Shown one piece after another: positions 31,277 through 39,221 of a DNA stretch of 42,964 nucleotides. Source of the DNA: Sporosarcina luteola. Lineage in GTDB: Bacteria > Bacillota > Bacilli > Bacillales_A > Planococcaceae. Made by a program: the position numbers and the translations under genes. Under the pieces are notes generated by a model. The model was not told the origin of the DNA, made no database searches, and saw only the letters and a list, made by a program, of their open reading frames with translations. Position 1 is the first letter of the stretch, and each line of letters starts with the position of its first letter. The stretch spans positions 1 to 42,964 of the forward strand of contig NZ_BJYL01000022.1 in assembly GCF_007991495.1 (NCBI RefSeq), read 5' to 3'.

Positions 31277-32152
31277 ATGAATCAACTTAGCGAACAGCAA
31301 CATATGCGACGGACGAAGGTTCGATTATTCACAAATCAATTTTCCAAAGTGATTTTCATGCTTTCCGCTTTTTTCGGGCTTTTCGTTTTAACCGTTTTAC
31401 TCGTTCGTGTTGTATCCGATGGCATCGGTTCCATCAATTTCAGTTTCCTGACGGGTAAATTATCGACTCAGCCGGAGCGTGCAGGGATCATGGGAGCCAT
31501 ACTCGGTACATTTTGGCTAATGCTCGTTGTAGCGCCAGTGACGATGTTTGTCGGAGTCGGAACGGCAATCTATTTGGAAATGTATGCGAAAAAAGGGCGC
31601 TTGGTCAGTTTCATTCAAACGAATATTTCCAACTTGGCTGGCGTCCCTTCAATTGTTTACGGCATTCTAGGATTGACAGTATTTGTGAGGATATTGGATT
31701 TGGGGAATGTCGTGTTGGCGGGCGGATTGACGATGTCTTTGCTAATTTTGCCCATCGTGATTGTCGCGAGCCAGGAAGCGATCCGTTCGGTTCCAAATCA
31801 TTTAGGAGAAGCCTCTTACGGACTTGGAGCGACGAAATGGCAGACGATTCAGCGTGTCATTCTGCCTTCTGCACTACCCGGCATTTTGACGGGCGCTATT
31901 CTTTCTTTATCACGCGCCATTGGGGAAACCGCCCCATTAGTCGTCATCGGCATCCCTGCCCTGCTCATCCCCTTCCCGGGAAGCATCATGGACCGCTTTA
32001 CAGTATTGCCAATGCAAATCTATTACTGGACGCTGGACGCCTCCTTAGTCGCGGAATACGCCAACCTGGCAGCCTCCACAATCATCGTACTTCTACTAAC
32101 ACTATTCATCCTAAACTCAACCGCCATCTTCATCCGCAATAAATTCGGGTGA
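31277..32152 (+). CDS. pstA: phosphate ABC transporter permease PstA
   Basis: A 291-residue permease with six predicted helices. The coupling motif is EASYGLGATKWQTIQRVILP, and the family signature LAGVPSIVYGILGL is present. The ATG at 31277 follows AGGGAGGA. It is the last gene of the locus: no pstB copy or phoU follows, and a terminator separates it from glmM on the opposite strand. Confidence 0.93.
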   Translation: MNQLSEQQHMRRTKVRLFTNQFSKVIFMLSAFFGLFVLTVLLVRVVSDGIGSINFSFLTGKLSTQPERAGIMGAILGTFWLMLVVAPVTMFVGVGTAIYLEMYAKKGRLVSFIQTNISNLAGVPSIVYGILGLTVFVRILDLGNVVLAGGLTMSLLILPIVIVASQEAIRSVPNHLGEASYGLGATKWQTIQRVILPSALPGILTGAILSLSRAIGETAPLVVIGIPALLIPFPGSIMDRFTVLPMQIYYWTLDASLVAEYANLAASTIIVLLLTLFILNSTAIFIRNKFG

Positions 32153-32195
32153 CAGGCACCAAAGCAAGAAGCGGGCACCTTAACAAAGCGGCAAA

Positions 32196-32234
32196 AAAAG
32201 GCTGAAAACCCATCTGAGGGTTTTCAGCCTTTTG
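32196..32234. terminator. bidirectional terminator between pstA and glmM
   Basis: AAAAGGCTGAAAACCC pairs with its complement around a 6-base loop. A T-run follows on the plus strand (TTTTGTTTATT), and the A-run on the other side gives one for the minus strand. It serves both convergent genes. Confidence 0.9.
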
Positions 32235-32235
32235 T

Positions 32236-33588
32236 TTATTCTTCGATACCCATTTCTTCACGTACGACTTCTGCAATACGGTTTACATATTGTTCGCAAG
32301 CATCGTGATCTGGCGCTTCGACCATTACACGAACAAGCGGTTCTGTTCCGGATGGGCGTACAAGCACCCTGCCGTTGCCAGCCATTTCTTGCTCAACTTC
32401 TTTAATCACATTCGCAACTCGGCTGTTTTCAGTGACTTTGTTTTTATCCGTCACTCGTACATTGACGAGTTCCTGTGGGTAAATCGTCATTTCACTAGCA
32501 AGTTCTGATAGCTTCTTGCCTGTTTTTTTCATGATATTCACAAGCTGCAATGCAGTCAACAATCCGTCGCCCGTCGTATTGTAATCGAGGAAGATGATAT
32601 GACCTGATTGTTCTCCACCGAGATTGTAATTCCCCTTTTTCATTTCCTCTACAACGTACCGATCGCCAACAGCCGTTTTAACACTCATCATACCATGCTG
32701 TTCCAACGCTTTATAAAAACCAAGGTTGCTCATGATCGTGGACACGATTGTATTTGACTTCAAGCGCCCCTTTGAGTTAAGGTGGCGGCCAATGATAAAC
32801 ATGATCTGATCTCCATCGATAACCCGTCCTATTTCATCGACTGCAATAAGGCGGTCTCCATCGCCGTCAAAAGCAAGACCTATGTCTGCTCCTTTATCTA
32901 CCACTAGCTGTCTAAGCCCTTCAGGATGCGTCGAACCAACGCCATCATTAATATTTAAGCCATTTGGAGATGCACCCATTGTTGATAAGTCCGCATCCAA
33001 ATCTGCAAAGACATGCGTTGCCAACGACGATGTCGCACCATGCGCACAGTCTAGGGCAATATGAAGATCCGTGAATTCCTCGTCAACTGTCTGTTTCAAG
33101 TATTGGATATATTTATGTCCACCTTCAAAGTAATCCGTTACCGTACCGACGTCTCCACCGACCGGACGAGGTAAGTTGTCCTCCTCTTCATGCAAATGGG
33201 ATTCAATCTCCTCTTCCTGCTCATCCGTCAGCTTGAATCCATCTGCACCAAAGAACTTTATTCCGTTATCCTCTACGGGATTATGAGATGCTGAGATCAT
33301 GACACCTGCCTGGGCATTCATAGCGCGAGTCAAGTATGCGACGCCTGGCGTGCTGATCACACCAAGCCTCATAACCTCAACTCCCATCGACAGAAGTCCT
33401 GCTATCAATGCGTTTTCCAGCATATGACCTGAAATTCGGGTATCCCGGCCAACAAGTACTTGGGATGTTTCCTGCGAATCCCTCGTTAACACATGGCCGC
33501 CGATCCTTCCTAATTTAAACGCAAGCTCAGGCGTTAGTTCCTTGTTTGCAATCCCACGGACGCCATCCGTTCCGAAATACTTTGTCAT
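32236..33588 (-). CDS. glmM: phosphoglucosamine mutase GlmM
   Basis: A 450-residue alpha-D-phosphohexomutase converting glucosamine-6-phosphate to glucosamine-1-phosphate, the step toward UDP-GlcNAc for peptidoglycan. The phosphoserine is S101 in [18 protein letters not shown]. The Mg-binding loop is [14 protein letters not shown], the sugar-binding loop [10 protein letters not shown], and the phosphate-binding loop [23 protein letters not shown] precedes the ATG. It follows cdaR by 44 bases on the same strand, the conserved cdaA-cdaR-glmM order. In Bacillus and Listeria, c-di-AMP cyclase CdaA is bound and restrained by GlmM. Confidence 0.97.
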   Translation of the reverse strand: MTKYFGTDGVRGIANKELTPELAFKLGRIGGHVLTRDSQETSQVLVGRDTRISGHMLENALIAGLLSMGVEVMRLGVISTPGVAYLTRAMNAQAGVMISASHNPVEDNGIKFFGADGFKLTDEQEEEIESHLHEEEDNLPRPVGGDVGTVTDYFEGGHKYIQYLKQTVDEEFTDLHIALDCAHGATSSLATHVFADLDADLSTMGASPNGLNINDGVGSTHPEGLRQLVVDKGADIGLAFDGDGDRLIAVDEIGRVIDGDQIMFIIGRHLNSKGRLKSNTIVSTIMSNLGFYKALEQHGMMSVKTAVGDRYVVEEMKKGNYNLGGEQSGHIIFLDYNTTGDGLLTALQLVNIMKKTGKKLSELASEMTIYPQELVNVRVTDKNKVTENSRVANVIKEVEQEMAGNGRVLVRPSGTEPLVRVMVEAPDHDACEQYVNRIAEVVREEMGIEE

Positions 33589-33632
33589 TATCCATACTCC
33601 CTTTCAATGCTGTATGACCAGCTTCTTCATCG

Positions 33633-34913
33633 TCAAGCAAGCTTAATTTCCAATGTAACTTCCTTCTCTGAAACCTTCCAAGCTATATGATCAGGTGCCT
33701 CTATGGATAGCGAATAGACATGTTCACCTTCACTATCCGTCTTAGAGGCATCGACACTAATGTGGAAGTCCGAAATGTTGAGCGAATTGATTACATCCTG
33801 CTTTGCCGTTACCGTTATATCAACAACTCCCTCCGAAGGCTTAAGAAAAGTGCTGCTATATTTTTCATCAAGGCCTTTCACAGCGATAGGCACGTCCCGG
33901 AATTCCTTTGTAACATCCTCTTCATCCTCATCACTCGGGTCGAATGAAACATCTGGTGGGGTGTCTTCCCCATTTTGGACGGTGACAGCAACGTTCACCT
34001 TCACTTTATCGACGGACATTTTAGAAACGCCCTTCGGCTTTTGAAGAGATATTTCCGTTGTCCCGGACTCCTTGATGTTCGAAATATCGACGTCCAATAC
34101 AAGTTCCTTTATGGATTCCAATGTCTTTTTCGGACCATACAGTTTGACCGTTTTCGTATCTGTGAAGATGGAATCGATGGTTACATTCTCCCCCGAAACT
34201 CCTCTTTGTCTTAATACAATTGGAACTTCTTTATTGAACTCCTCGACTTCCACTTTAACAGTCACGTCCGCCGGTTCAATTGTGACATTCAACTTGTTCA
34301 AGTCCCTATCCAGTACTCGAACCCTTGCTTTTTGTTCAAATGATTTATTTATACCTTTTTCTCCAACAGCAGAAACTTTTACAAATCCAATTGATTCAAT
34401 AACACTTTTAGCACCTGTTATTTCCACCTTAGCGGGCTCCACATCCATTTTGACGACATAGTAGCCTTCAGCAAGGAGCCTTTCATTCAACTCCGGATCA
34501 ACCGTAAGCTGTTCCGTTATCTTTTCTTCAATAACGACGTCAACCATTGCGGGATCCAGCTTTACATCTAGCTTTTCTGAAAGGTTCTCCGACTGAATTT
34601 CGACTTTATGCTTTCCAATCGGCAAACTTCGCAGGTCGACTTTCAGTGTAAAGTCTTTAATCAGTTTAGCTGATTGGACGAGGTTTGCAGGCCCTTGAAT
34701 CGACATATTCACCGTTTCAGGCACACCCGTCACAACTAAATTTTCATCATCATAATAAACTTCGACCGGAACGTCCCGGATAGTATCCACTGTATCGCCC
34801 ACGGTTGACCGGTTCGTTTTGTCCTCTTCAGCTTGGACGGAAAAGAAAAGGATGATGGCGAGTGCCAATGCCGTGAAACGGAGAAACCATGGGCGGTCCA
34901 TTAACTTATCCAT
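33633..34913 (-). CDS. cdaR: CdaA regulator CdaR (YbbR-domain protein)
   Basis: A 426-residue membrane-anchored regulator of the cyclic di-AMP cyclase. One N-terminal helix (about residues 10-28, FLRFTALALAIILFFSVQ) is followed by four YbbR repeats on the outer face, recognisable by recurrent VEYYDDENL/VTGVPETV, PAKVEITG, KTVKLYGPKKTLE and EGVVDITVTAKQ segments. A DPSDEDEED acidic linker precedes the last one. The ATG at 34913 overlaps the cdaA stop codon by 8 bases, so translation is coupled. In Bacillus it activates or tunes CdaA; here that is inferred from orthology. Confidence 0.93.
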   Translation of the reverse strand: MDKLMDRPWFLRFTALALAIILFFSVQAEEDKTNRSTVGDTVDTIRDVPVEVYYDDENLVVTGVPETVNMSIQGPANLVQSAKLIKDFTLKVDLRSLPIGKHKVEIQSENLSEKLDVKLDPAMVDVVIEEKITEQLTVDPELNERLLAEGYYVVKMDVEPAKVEITGAKSVIESIGFVKVSAVGEKGINKSFEQKARVRVLDRDLNKLNVTIEPADVTVKVEVEEFNKEVPIVLRQRGVSGENVTIDSIFTDTKTVKLYGPKKTLESIKELVLDVDISNIKESGTTEISLQKPKGVSKMSVDKVKVNVAVTVQNGEDTPPDVSFDPSDEDEEDVTKEFRDVPIAVKGLDEKYSSTFLKPSEGVVDITVTAKQDVINSLNISDFHISVDASKTDSEGEHVYSLSIEAPDHIAWKVSEKEVTLEIKLA

Positions 34914-35742
34914 TTTCCCGTTTCCCCCGTTTCCAAAATGATTTTGGAGATGTTTCATCCTCTGCTCCGAACCATACTTGACGTAATTGTTTTTCGAAGT
35001 CCTCCATCGACAGGTTTCTGTTAATATCCCCGTTTGCAGTTAGACTGACGCTACCCGTCTCTTCGGAAACGACGATTGTGATCGCATCAGTCACTTCACT
35101 GATACCTAAAGCCGCCCGGTGACGAGTTCCCAATTCTTTCGAGATAAAGGGGTTTTCAGAGAGCGGCAAATAACAGGCTGCTGCGGCAATACGATTTTTT
35201 TGTAAGATGACAGCCCCGTCATGCAAAGGTGTATTTGGAATGAAAATATTAATCAGCAATTCAGAGGTGACATTTGAATTCATCTGAATTCCGGTTTCAA
35301 TATATTCACTTAACCCCGTCTCCCTCTCAATCGAGATAAGCGCACCAATCCGCCGCTTCGCCATATAGCTGACCGACTTTTGGAAAGCTTCGATTAAGCG
35401 GTCCCGTTCCTCTTCCTCTTGCATTGCAGATCGTGCAAAAAGACGGCCGCGCCCTAATTGCTCCAGCGCACGCCTCACTTCTGGCTGGAAGATGATGATC
35501 ACCGCAAGGAATCCGAAAATCAACACCTGCTCCATCATCCACTTTAATGTGTTCAACTCAAGGTACTCGGTCAAGATACGCGCAAAAATGATGACAAATA
35601 TCCCTTTAAGCAGTTGTACCGCCTTTGTTCCTTTTATGATTGTGATCAGTTTATAAAAAACGAACCAAACGAGAAGCACATCCACTATATTTTTAAGTAT
35701 TTCAACCGGACTAGAATTCGTAATTATTTCCCAACCAGGCAT
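34906..35742 (-). CDS. cdaA: diadenylate cyclase CdaA
   Basis: A 278-residue membrane enzyme that joins two ATP into c-di-AMP. Three helices in the first 95 residues (VDVLLVWFVFYKLITI, LLKGIFVIIFARIL, LIFGFLAVIIIFQP) precede the DAC domain, with the catalytic DGA (LHDGAVI) and RHR (GTRHRAALG) motifs intact. The ATG at 35742 is preferred because AAGGTGGGG lies 6 bases before it; an ATG at 35760 has no binding site. The C-terminus overlaps cdaR. Upstream, where rsiW normally lies, are a repeat array and a NERD gene. Confidence 0.95.
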   Translation of the reverse strand: MPGWEIITNSSPVEILKNIVDVLLVWFVFYKLITIIKGTKAVQLLKGIFVIIFARILTEYLELNTLKWMMEQVLIFGFLAVIIIFQPEVRRALEQLGRGRLFARSAMQEEEERDRLIEAFQKSVSYMAKRRIGALISIERETGLSEYIETGIQMNSNVTSELLINIFIPNTPLHDGAVILQKNRIAAAACYLPLSENPFISKELGTRHRAALGISEVTDAITIVVSEETGSVSLTANGDINRNLSMEDFEKQLRQVWFGAEDETSPKSFWKRGKRENG

Positions 35743-36336
35743 GCGCTTCCCCACCTTCATCCCAAATTCTTATACAATAGTATATCATACAGCCCTGTTC
35801 CAATGCTTCCTAAAACGTACAGTGATTGGATTTTCAAAGGAAGTGTCTTTAGTACATCTTTATTTTTAATGAACTGCTCGATAATGGACGTTTGATGGCT
35901 TGGTTTGGTTGCGGGAGAGGGGACTTGTCGTATGGAGGAGCATTAGGTCGTGGGGGATTGCTTTGGACGCGGGGGGACGCGCTTTGGACGCGGGGAGATG
36001 CGCTTTGGACGCGGAGAGATGCGCTTTGGACGCGGAGAGATGCGCTTTGGACGCGGGGGGACGCGCTTTGGACGCGGGGAGCGCTGCTTTGGACGCGGGG
36101 AGCGCTGCTTTGGACGCGGAGAGATGCGCTTTGGACGCGGGGAGCGCTGCTTTGGACGCGGGGAGATGCGCTTTGGACGCGGGGAGCGCTGCTTTGGACG
36201 CGGGGTGATGCGCTTTGGACGCGGGGGCATCGGCTTGGGATGTACGATGCCCCGTTTTGAACGCGGGATAGGTTGCTTTGAATAAGGACGAAGCGTGCCG
36301 CAATTAAAATTGCTGTTAAAACAAGCTTATGAGGCG
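35743..36336. other. 594-base intergenic region upstream of cdaA
   Basis: It contains array B and, close to cdaA, AT-rich DNA with TATACT on the minus strand (around 35780), which could be the cdaA -10 box, though no convincing -35 is seen. The long frames through it are caused by the 21-bp period. No gene is called. Confidence 0.7.
35961..36233 (+). repeat. 21-bp tandem repeat array B (13 units)
   Basis: Thirteen units start at 35961 and every 21 bp to 36213. All carry an identical 12-base core, CTTTGGACGCGG. The other nine bases are of a few types in the order A B C C A D D C D B D E F: A is GGGGACGCG, B GGAGATGCG, C AGAGATGCG, D GGAGCGCTG, E GGTGATGCG, F GGGCATCGG. Degenerate units continue in phase at 36234, 36255 and 36276. 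The array lies between the stop codon of the NERD gene and cdaA. The mix of unit types suggests expansion by slippage or unequal exchange. Confidence 0.95.
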
Positions 36337-37275
36337 TCACCTTATATAAAATGTAGTTCTACGACTTCCTTTCATGATTAGATTGGTTTTTTTCAATAGT
36401 CTTTTTGCAATTGGCTGATGTTCTACACCTGCAAAAGCACGAAATTGGCGATTAGTTATATGGTTATCCATTAAATAGAACCAATCATCCAGTAGAGATA
36501 GGTGACAATCCAATGCATTATAAGAACAGTTTTGACAGCGCCACTTTTTCTCAAGCCACTTCATTCCCACGTATTTGCAACTTGGACAAATAACTCCCGG
36601 GATTATATCCTCCTTTGCTATATTCATTGTCTTCCTTAAAGGAAATGGATCGTATTCGTGGTGTGAATCAGCAATTTCATGTGCAATTTCACTAATTTTA
36701 TTTCTGGTCAATACCCCTTCATCGACTGTTGTGGTGTACAACTCAATCGGAATTTCATGTGTAAATAAAATTTGAATGTCGGTTTCATCTTCGATAAATA
36801 ATTCGTTTGTATAAGCTAAACCTATAATCCCCGTTATCTTAATGGCAATGCCTCGTCCCTTTAACCATTTTTCCATGAATATCTTTTTTCTTTCCAGCTC
36901 CGTAATCGGACTTTGAATTACCTTCCTTTCTCCATTAGATTCTTGAATAAATTGTGTTGGGTTCGCCTTTACGATTAACTTGCCCCCAAGATTCTTAATT
37001 TCAAAAATTATTATCCGATCTGGAAGGATCAGCACAGAATCCATCTGAAAGTAAATGCCGTTGTATAACAGGCAAACGTCATGCAATAATCCAAATGGAT
37101 AAGATGGACGGAATTCTTTAATATGCTTATCAAAATTCAGTTCACCTCCAAATCCGGCTTTTCTCTTCCTTAGCTCCTCTTGAACCCTATTGTAATGTTT
37201 GTGATTATGAGGAAGCCGGTCGAGTAATGACTGCAGACCAAGCAGCGACAAGGGTTCACTTCTGTTTTTAATCAA
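36337..37275 (-). CDS. NERD-domain (nuclease-related) protein
   Basis: A protein of about 312 residues with a nuclease-related domain at about 35-165: FGGELNFDKHI, LLHDVCLLYN, FQMDSVLILPDRIIIFEIKN. The E, D and E-x-K residues of the PD-(D/E)xK-like core are present. The C-terminal part has a zinc ribbon (CPSCKYVGM ... WRCQNCSYN) and a small domain similar to those of Bacillus NERD proteins. The TTG at 37275 is preferred, since AGGTGAT lies 7 bases before it and the resulting N-terminus (IKNRSEPLSLLGLQSLLDRL) matches the usual family start. DNA processing is suspected for the family; no partner helicase or kinase is adjacent. It is flanked on both sides by 21-bp arrays within the sigW-cdaA block. 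Confidence 0.82.
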   Translation of the reverse strand: MIKNRSEPLSLLGLQSLLDRLPHNHKHYNRVQEELRKRKAGFGGELNFDKHIKEFRPSYPFGLLHDVCLLYNGIYFQMDSVLILPDRIIIFEIKNLGGKLIVKANPTQFIQESNGERKVIQSPITELERKKIFMEKWLKGRGIAIKITGIIGLAYTNELFIEDETDIQILFTHEIPIELYTTTVDEGVLTRNKISEIAHEIADSHHEYDPFPLRKTMNIAKEDIIPGVICPSCKYVGMKWLEKKWRCQNCSYNALDCHLSLLDDWFYLMDNHITNRQFRAFAGVEHQPIAKRLLKKTNLIMKGSRRTTFYIR

Positions 37276-37454
37276 CACTTTCATCACCTCAATGGCATTG
37301 TAGCAGGACATCTAAATGTTTCCAAACGCGCAATAATTTGAATATGAATTCGTTTTGTGGTTAATAATTCATTTTTGATATCAAATTCCTCATTCTATTT
37401 AGATTATCGGTAGAAAAAAACTTTTTTCGGAGCAGATTAGGGTGGATCGGATTA

Positions 37455-37800
37455 CTTTGGACGCGCGAAGACGATCTTTGGACGACGGACTTACCGCTTT
37501 GGACGCGCGAAGACAATCTTTGGACGACGGACATACCCCTTTGGACGCGCAAAGACAATCTTTGGAAGACGGACTTACCGCTTTGGACGCGCGAAGACAA
37601 TCTTTGGACGACGGACTTACCGCTTTGGACGCGCAAAGACAATCTTTGGACGACGGACATATCGCTTTGGACGCGCGAAGACAATCTTTGGACGACGGAC
37701 TTACCGCTTTGGACGCGCGAAGACAATCTTTGGACGCTGGACATATCGCTTTGGACGCGCGAAGACAATCTTTGGACATACCGCTTTGGACGCGTGGTGC
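37455..37800 (+). repeat. 21-bp tandem repeat array C (17 cores, 42-bp dimer)
   Basis: Sixteen cores start at 37455 and every 21 bp to 37770; a seventeenth starts at 37784, only 14 bp later (a 7-base deletion). Units alternate strictly: one type has CTTTGGACGCGC then GAAGACAAT (or AAAGACAAT), the other CTTTGGACGACGG then ACTTACCG or ACATA(T/C)CG. The true repeat is therefore a 42-bp dimer, present eight times. It lies between the rsiW terminator and the NERD gene. The CTTTGGACG core is shared with arrays A and B. Confidence 0.95.
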
Positions 37801-37831
37801 CAAGCTGTAAACGAGATAGCATTTGTCCACC

Positions 37832-37870
37832 ATAAAAAAAACGACCAACTCTCGTAAACGGGAGTTGATC
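37832..37870 (-). terminator. terminator of the sigW-rsiW operon
   Basis: On the minus strand GATCAACTC pairs with GAGTTGGTC, followed by GTTTTTTTTATG. It begins 7 bases after the rsiW stop codon. The other strand also ends in ACTTTTTTATT, so it can act in both directions. It isolates sigW-rsiW from the array and the NERD gene. Confidence 0.85.
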
Positions 37871-37876
37871 ACTTTT

Positions 37877-38509
37877 TTATTCTTCCTTCTTCTCGTCTTT
37901 AGAGGATGGGAAGACTTCCTTGACGGTCGACTTGATTTTATACCAGAGCCAATCGAATGCTTTGTCGATTTCTTCGCTTGTGCCTGTTACGACGGCAGTG
38001 GAGGCCATGTATTTGGAACCGCGGATGACGGTTACGTTGCCGTCCACTTCGCCTTCGATCCGAAGATTCCCGTTTCTGACGACGAGGTCGCCTTTCACAA
38101 CTTCGCCGGCTGGTACGACGACCGTTTCCCCCTCGATGACCAAGTTCGGCTGCTTCGTGAATGAAAATTGTTGGTTGTTGCTATAGCTTGAAAAGAGCGT
38201 GGCGCTCATTAGCATTAAAAAAAGTGCGGCTGCAGCCACTAGTGGGTGCCTACGTAGTAGGCGTTGAAAACCTGCTTGCGATTTTTCTTTCGGGAGACGT
38301 GCCATGACGCCTGAGACAAATCCCTCCGGTGCATTTACTGGTGCAGCACTTTTGAGGAACAACGCCGACATTTTCAATTCATCCATCATTTCCCTGCAAT
38401 GTGGACATTCAGCTAAATGTGCTTGCAACATTTGCTCATCTTGGCGGCTAATATCTCCGTCTAAATACGCGTGCATTAAGTGGATAACTGGTTCCTGACA
38501 CGTATTCAT
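37877..38509 (-). CDS. rsiW: anti-sigma-W factor RsiW
   Basis: A 210-residue single-pass membrane protein that sequesters SigW. The N-terminal zinc anti-sigma domain has H-x3-C-x2-C (HLAECPHCREMM). One helix lies at about residues 87-107 (HPLVAAAALFLMLMSATLF). The outer part begins with a polymer-forming (bactofilin-like) beta segment (VVKGDLVVRNGNLRIEGEVD) and ends KSTVKEVFPSSKDEKKEE. In Bacillus, antimicrobial peptides trigger two-step proteolysis (PrsW, then RasP) that frees SigW. The ATG at 38509 follows TAGGAGGG. It is 13 bases downstream of sigW and the last gene of that operon. Confidence 0.92.
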   Translation of the reverse strand: MNTCQEPVIHLMHAYLDGDISRQDEQMLQAHLAECPHCREMMDELKMSALFLKSAAPVNAPEGFVSGVMARLPKEKSQAGFQRLLRRHPLVAAAALFLMLMSATLFSSYSNNQQFSFTKQPNLVIEGETVVVPAGEVVKGDLVVRNGNLRIEGEVDGNVTVIRGSKYMASTAVVTGTSEEIDKAFDWLWYKIKSTVKEVFPSSKDEKKEE

Positions 38510-38522
38510 ACTTAATTCCCTC

Positions 38523-39086
38523 CTACATATTACCCATCTGTTTCCGAAGCGCTTCCCGTCCACGGTGAACACGGGTCTTTACGGTTCCTAATGGTAATTC
38601 TAAAATATCACTGATCTCTTGTAACGGCAATTCTTCTAGATAGCGCAGAATGATGACAGTCCGATATTTGTCGGGCAACCTGCCAATTTCGTATTGGACA
38701 CGCTCTTGCGTTTCCATCCGCTCAACTTCTTCTTCCGGCAAGTCTCCGGTTGCAGAAATTTGAGAGTACATATTCAGACCATCGGTACCTGGTACTGTCG
38801 CATCCAGATAAAAGTCCGGCTTCTTCTTCCGTATTCGATCGATGCATAAGTTTGTAGCAATCCGATACAACCATGTGGAGAACTTCCTCTTCTGATCATA
38901 CGTATGGATATTGACATAAGCACGTACAAACGCTTCTTGTGCAATATCCTCCGCCTCTTGGGGATTGCCGAGCATTCGATAACAAACATGATACAGCCGA
39001 TGCTGAAATAAACTAACAATCTCTCCGAATGCATCTTGATTGCCTTTGATCACTTCATTTATTCGTTTATTGACCAATTCATCCAA
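38523..39086 (-). CDS. sigW: ECF sigma factor SigW
   Basis: A 187-residue ECF sigma factor, very close to Bacillus subtilis SigW: EAEDIAQEAFVRAYVNIHTY, RKFSTWLYRIATNLCIDRIR, RKKPDFYLDA and a terminal TRVHRGREALRKQM. Region 4 (LPLQEISDILELPLGTVKTR) is the -35 reader. It controls the antimicrobial-peptide and membrane-stress regulon. The start is TTG at 39086 with GGAGG upstream. A perfect SigW promoter lies 36 bases before it, so it is autoregulated. It is co-transcribed with rsiW. Confidence 0.96.
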   Translation of the reverse strand: MDELVNKRINEVIKGNQDAFGEIVSLFQHRLYHVCYRMLGNPQEAEDIAQEAFVRAYVNIHTYDQKRKFSTWLYRIATNLCIDRIRKKKPDFYLDATVPGTDGLNMYSQISATGDLPEEEVERMETQERVQYEIGRLPDKYRTVIILRYLEELPLQEISDILELPLGTVKTRVHRGREALRKQMGNM

Positions 39087-39122
39087 TGACTTTCATCCTC
39101 CGCTCTATGCGGCTGTTCCTTC

Positions 39123-39150
39123 TATACGTTTGAAGGGTTCACAGGTTTCA
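39123..39150 (-). promoter_or_regulatory. SigW-dependent autoregulatory promoter
   Basis: On the minus strand TGAAAC (39145-39150), a 16-bp spacer and CGTATA (39123-39128). This is an exact match to the Bacillus SigW consensus, 36 bases upstream of the sigW start codon. Confidence 0.9.
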
Positions 39151-39221
39151 TTTTTAGTTCATATTTTTTATTTTACCAAAGATTGATAACAATTTCTGTC
39201 CTTTTTACAAATTCAATACAT

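Larger units (their letters stand above)
37276..37876. other. 601-base region between the NERD gene and rsiW
   Basis: It contains AT-rich DNA that presumably holds the NERD promoter (37276-37440), array C, and the rsiW terminator (37832-37870). Long frames on both strands come from the 21-bp period. No gene is called. Confidence 0.75.

Noticed and set aside
31513..32142. 209-codon open frame inside pstA in another frame
   Set aside because: A shadow of pstA. The translation is low-complexity and rich in Arg, His and Ser, without family motifs, while pstA has full motif support.
35849..36340. Long open frames on both strands across array B with heptad peptides such as RVQSASP or LWTRGDA
   Set aside because: A 21-bp repeat keeps all frames open once one unit lacks a stop. 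No frame has a ribosome binding site with a plausible start, and no frame is favoured by codon pattern.
13089..37800. CRISPR array
   Set aside because: The repeat period is 21 bp with a core of about 12 bases and no unique 25-40 base spacers; there are no cas genes, and the variable parts recur between units.
37361..37872. Open frames across array C with peptides such as RVQSGKSVVQ or ALDARRQSLDD
   Set aside because: Same periodicity artefact. The frames also run through the rsiW terminator and lack a credible start.
35743..37876. NERD cassette as an insertion sequence or integron
   Set aside because: No transposase or integrase, no terminal inverted repeats and no target-site duplication could be seen; the flanking arrays are direct, not inverted, and also occur elsewhere without the gene.
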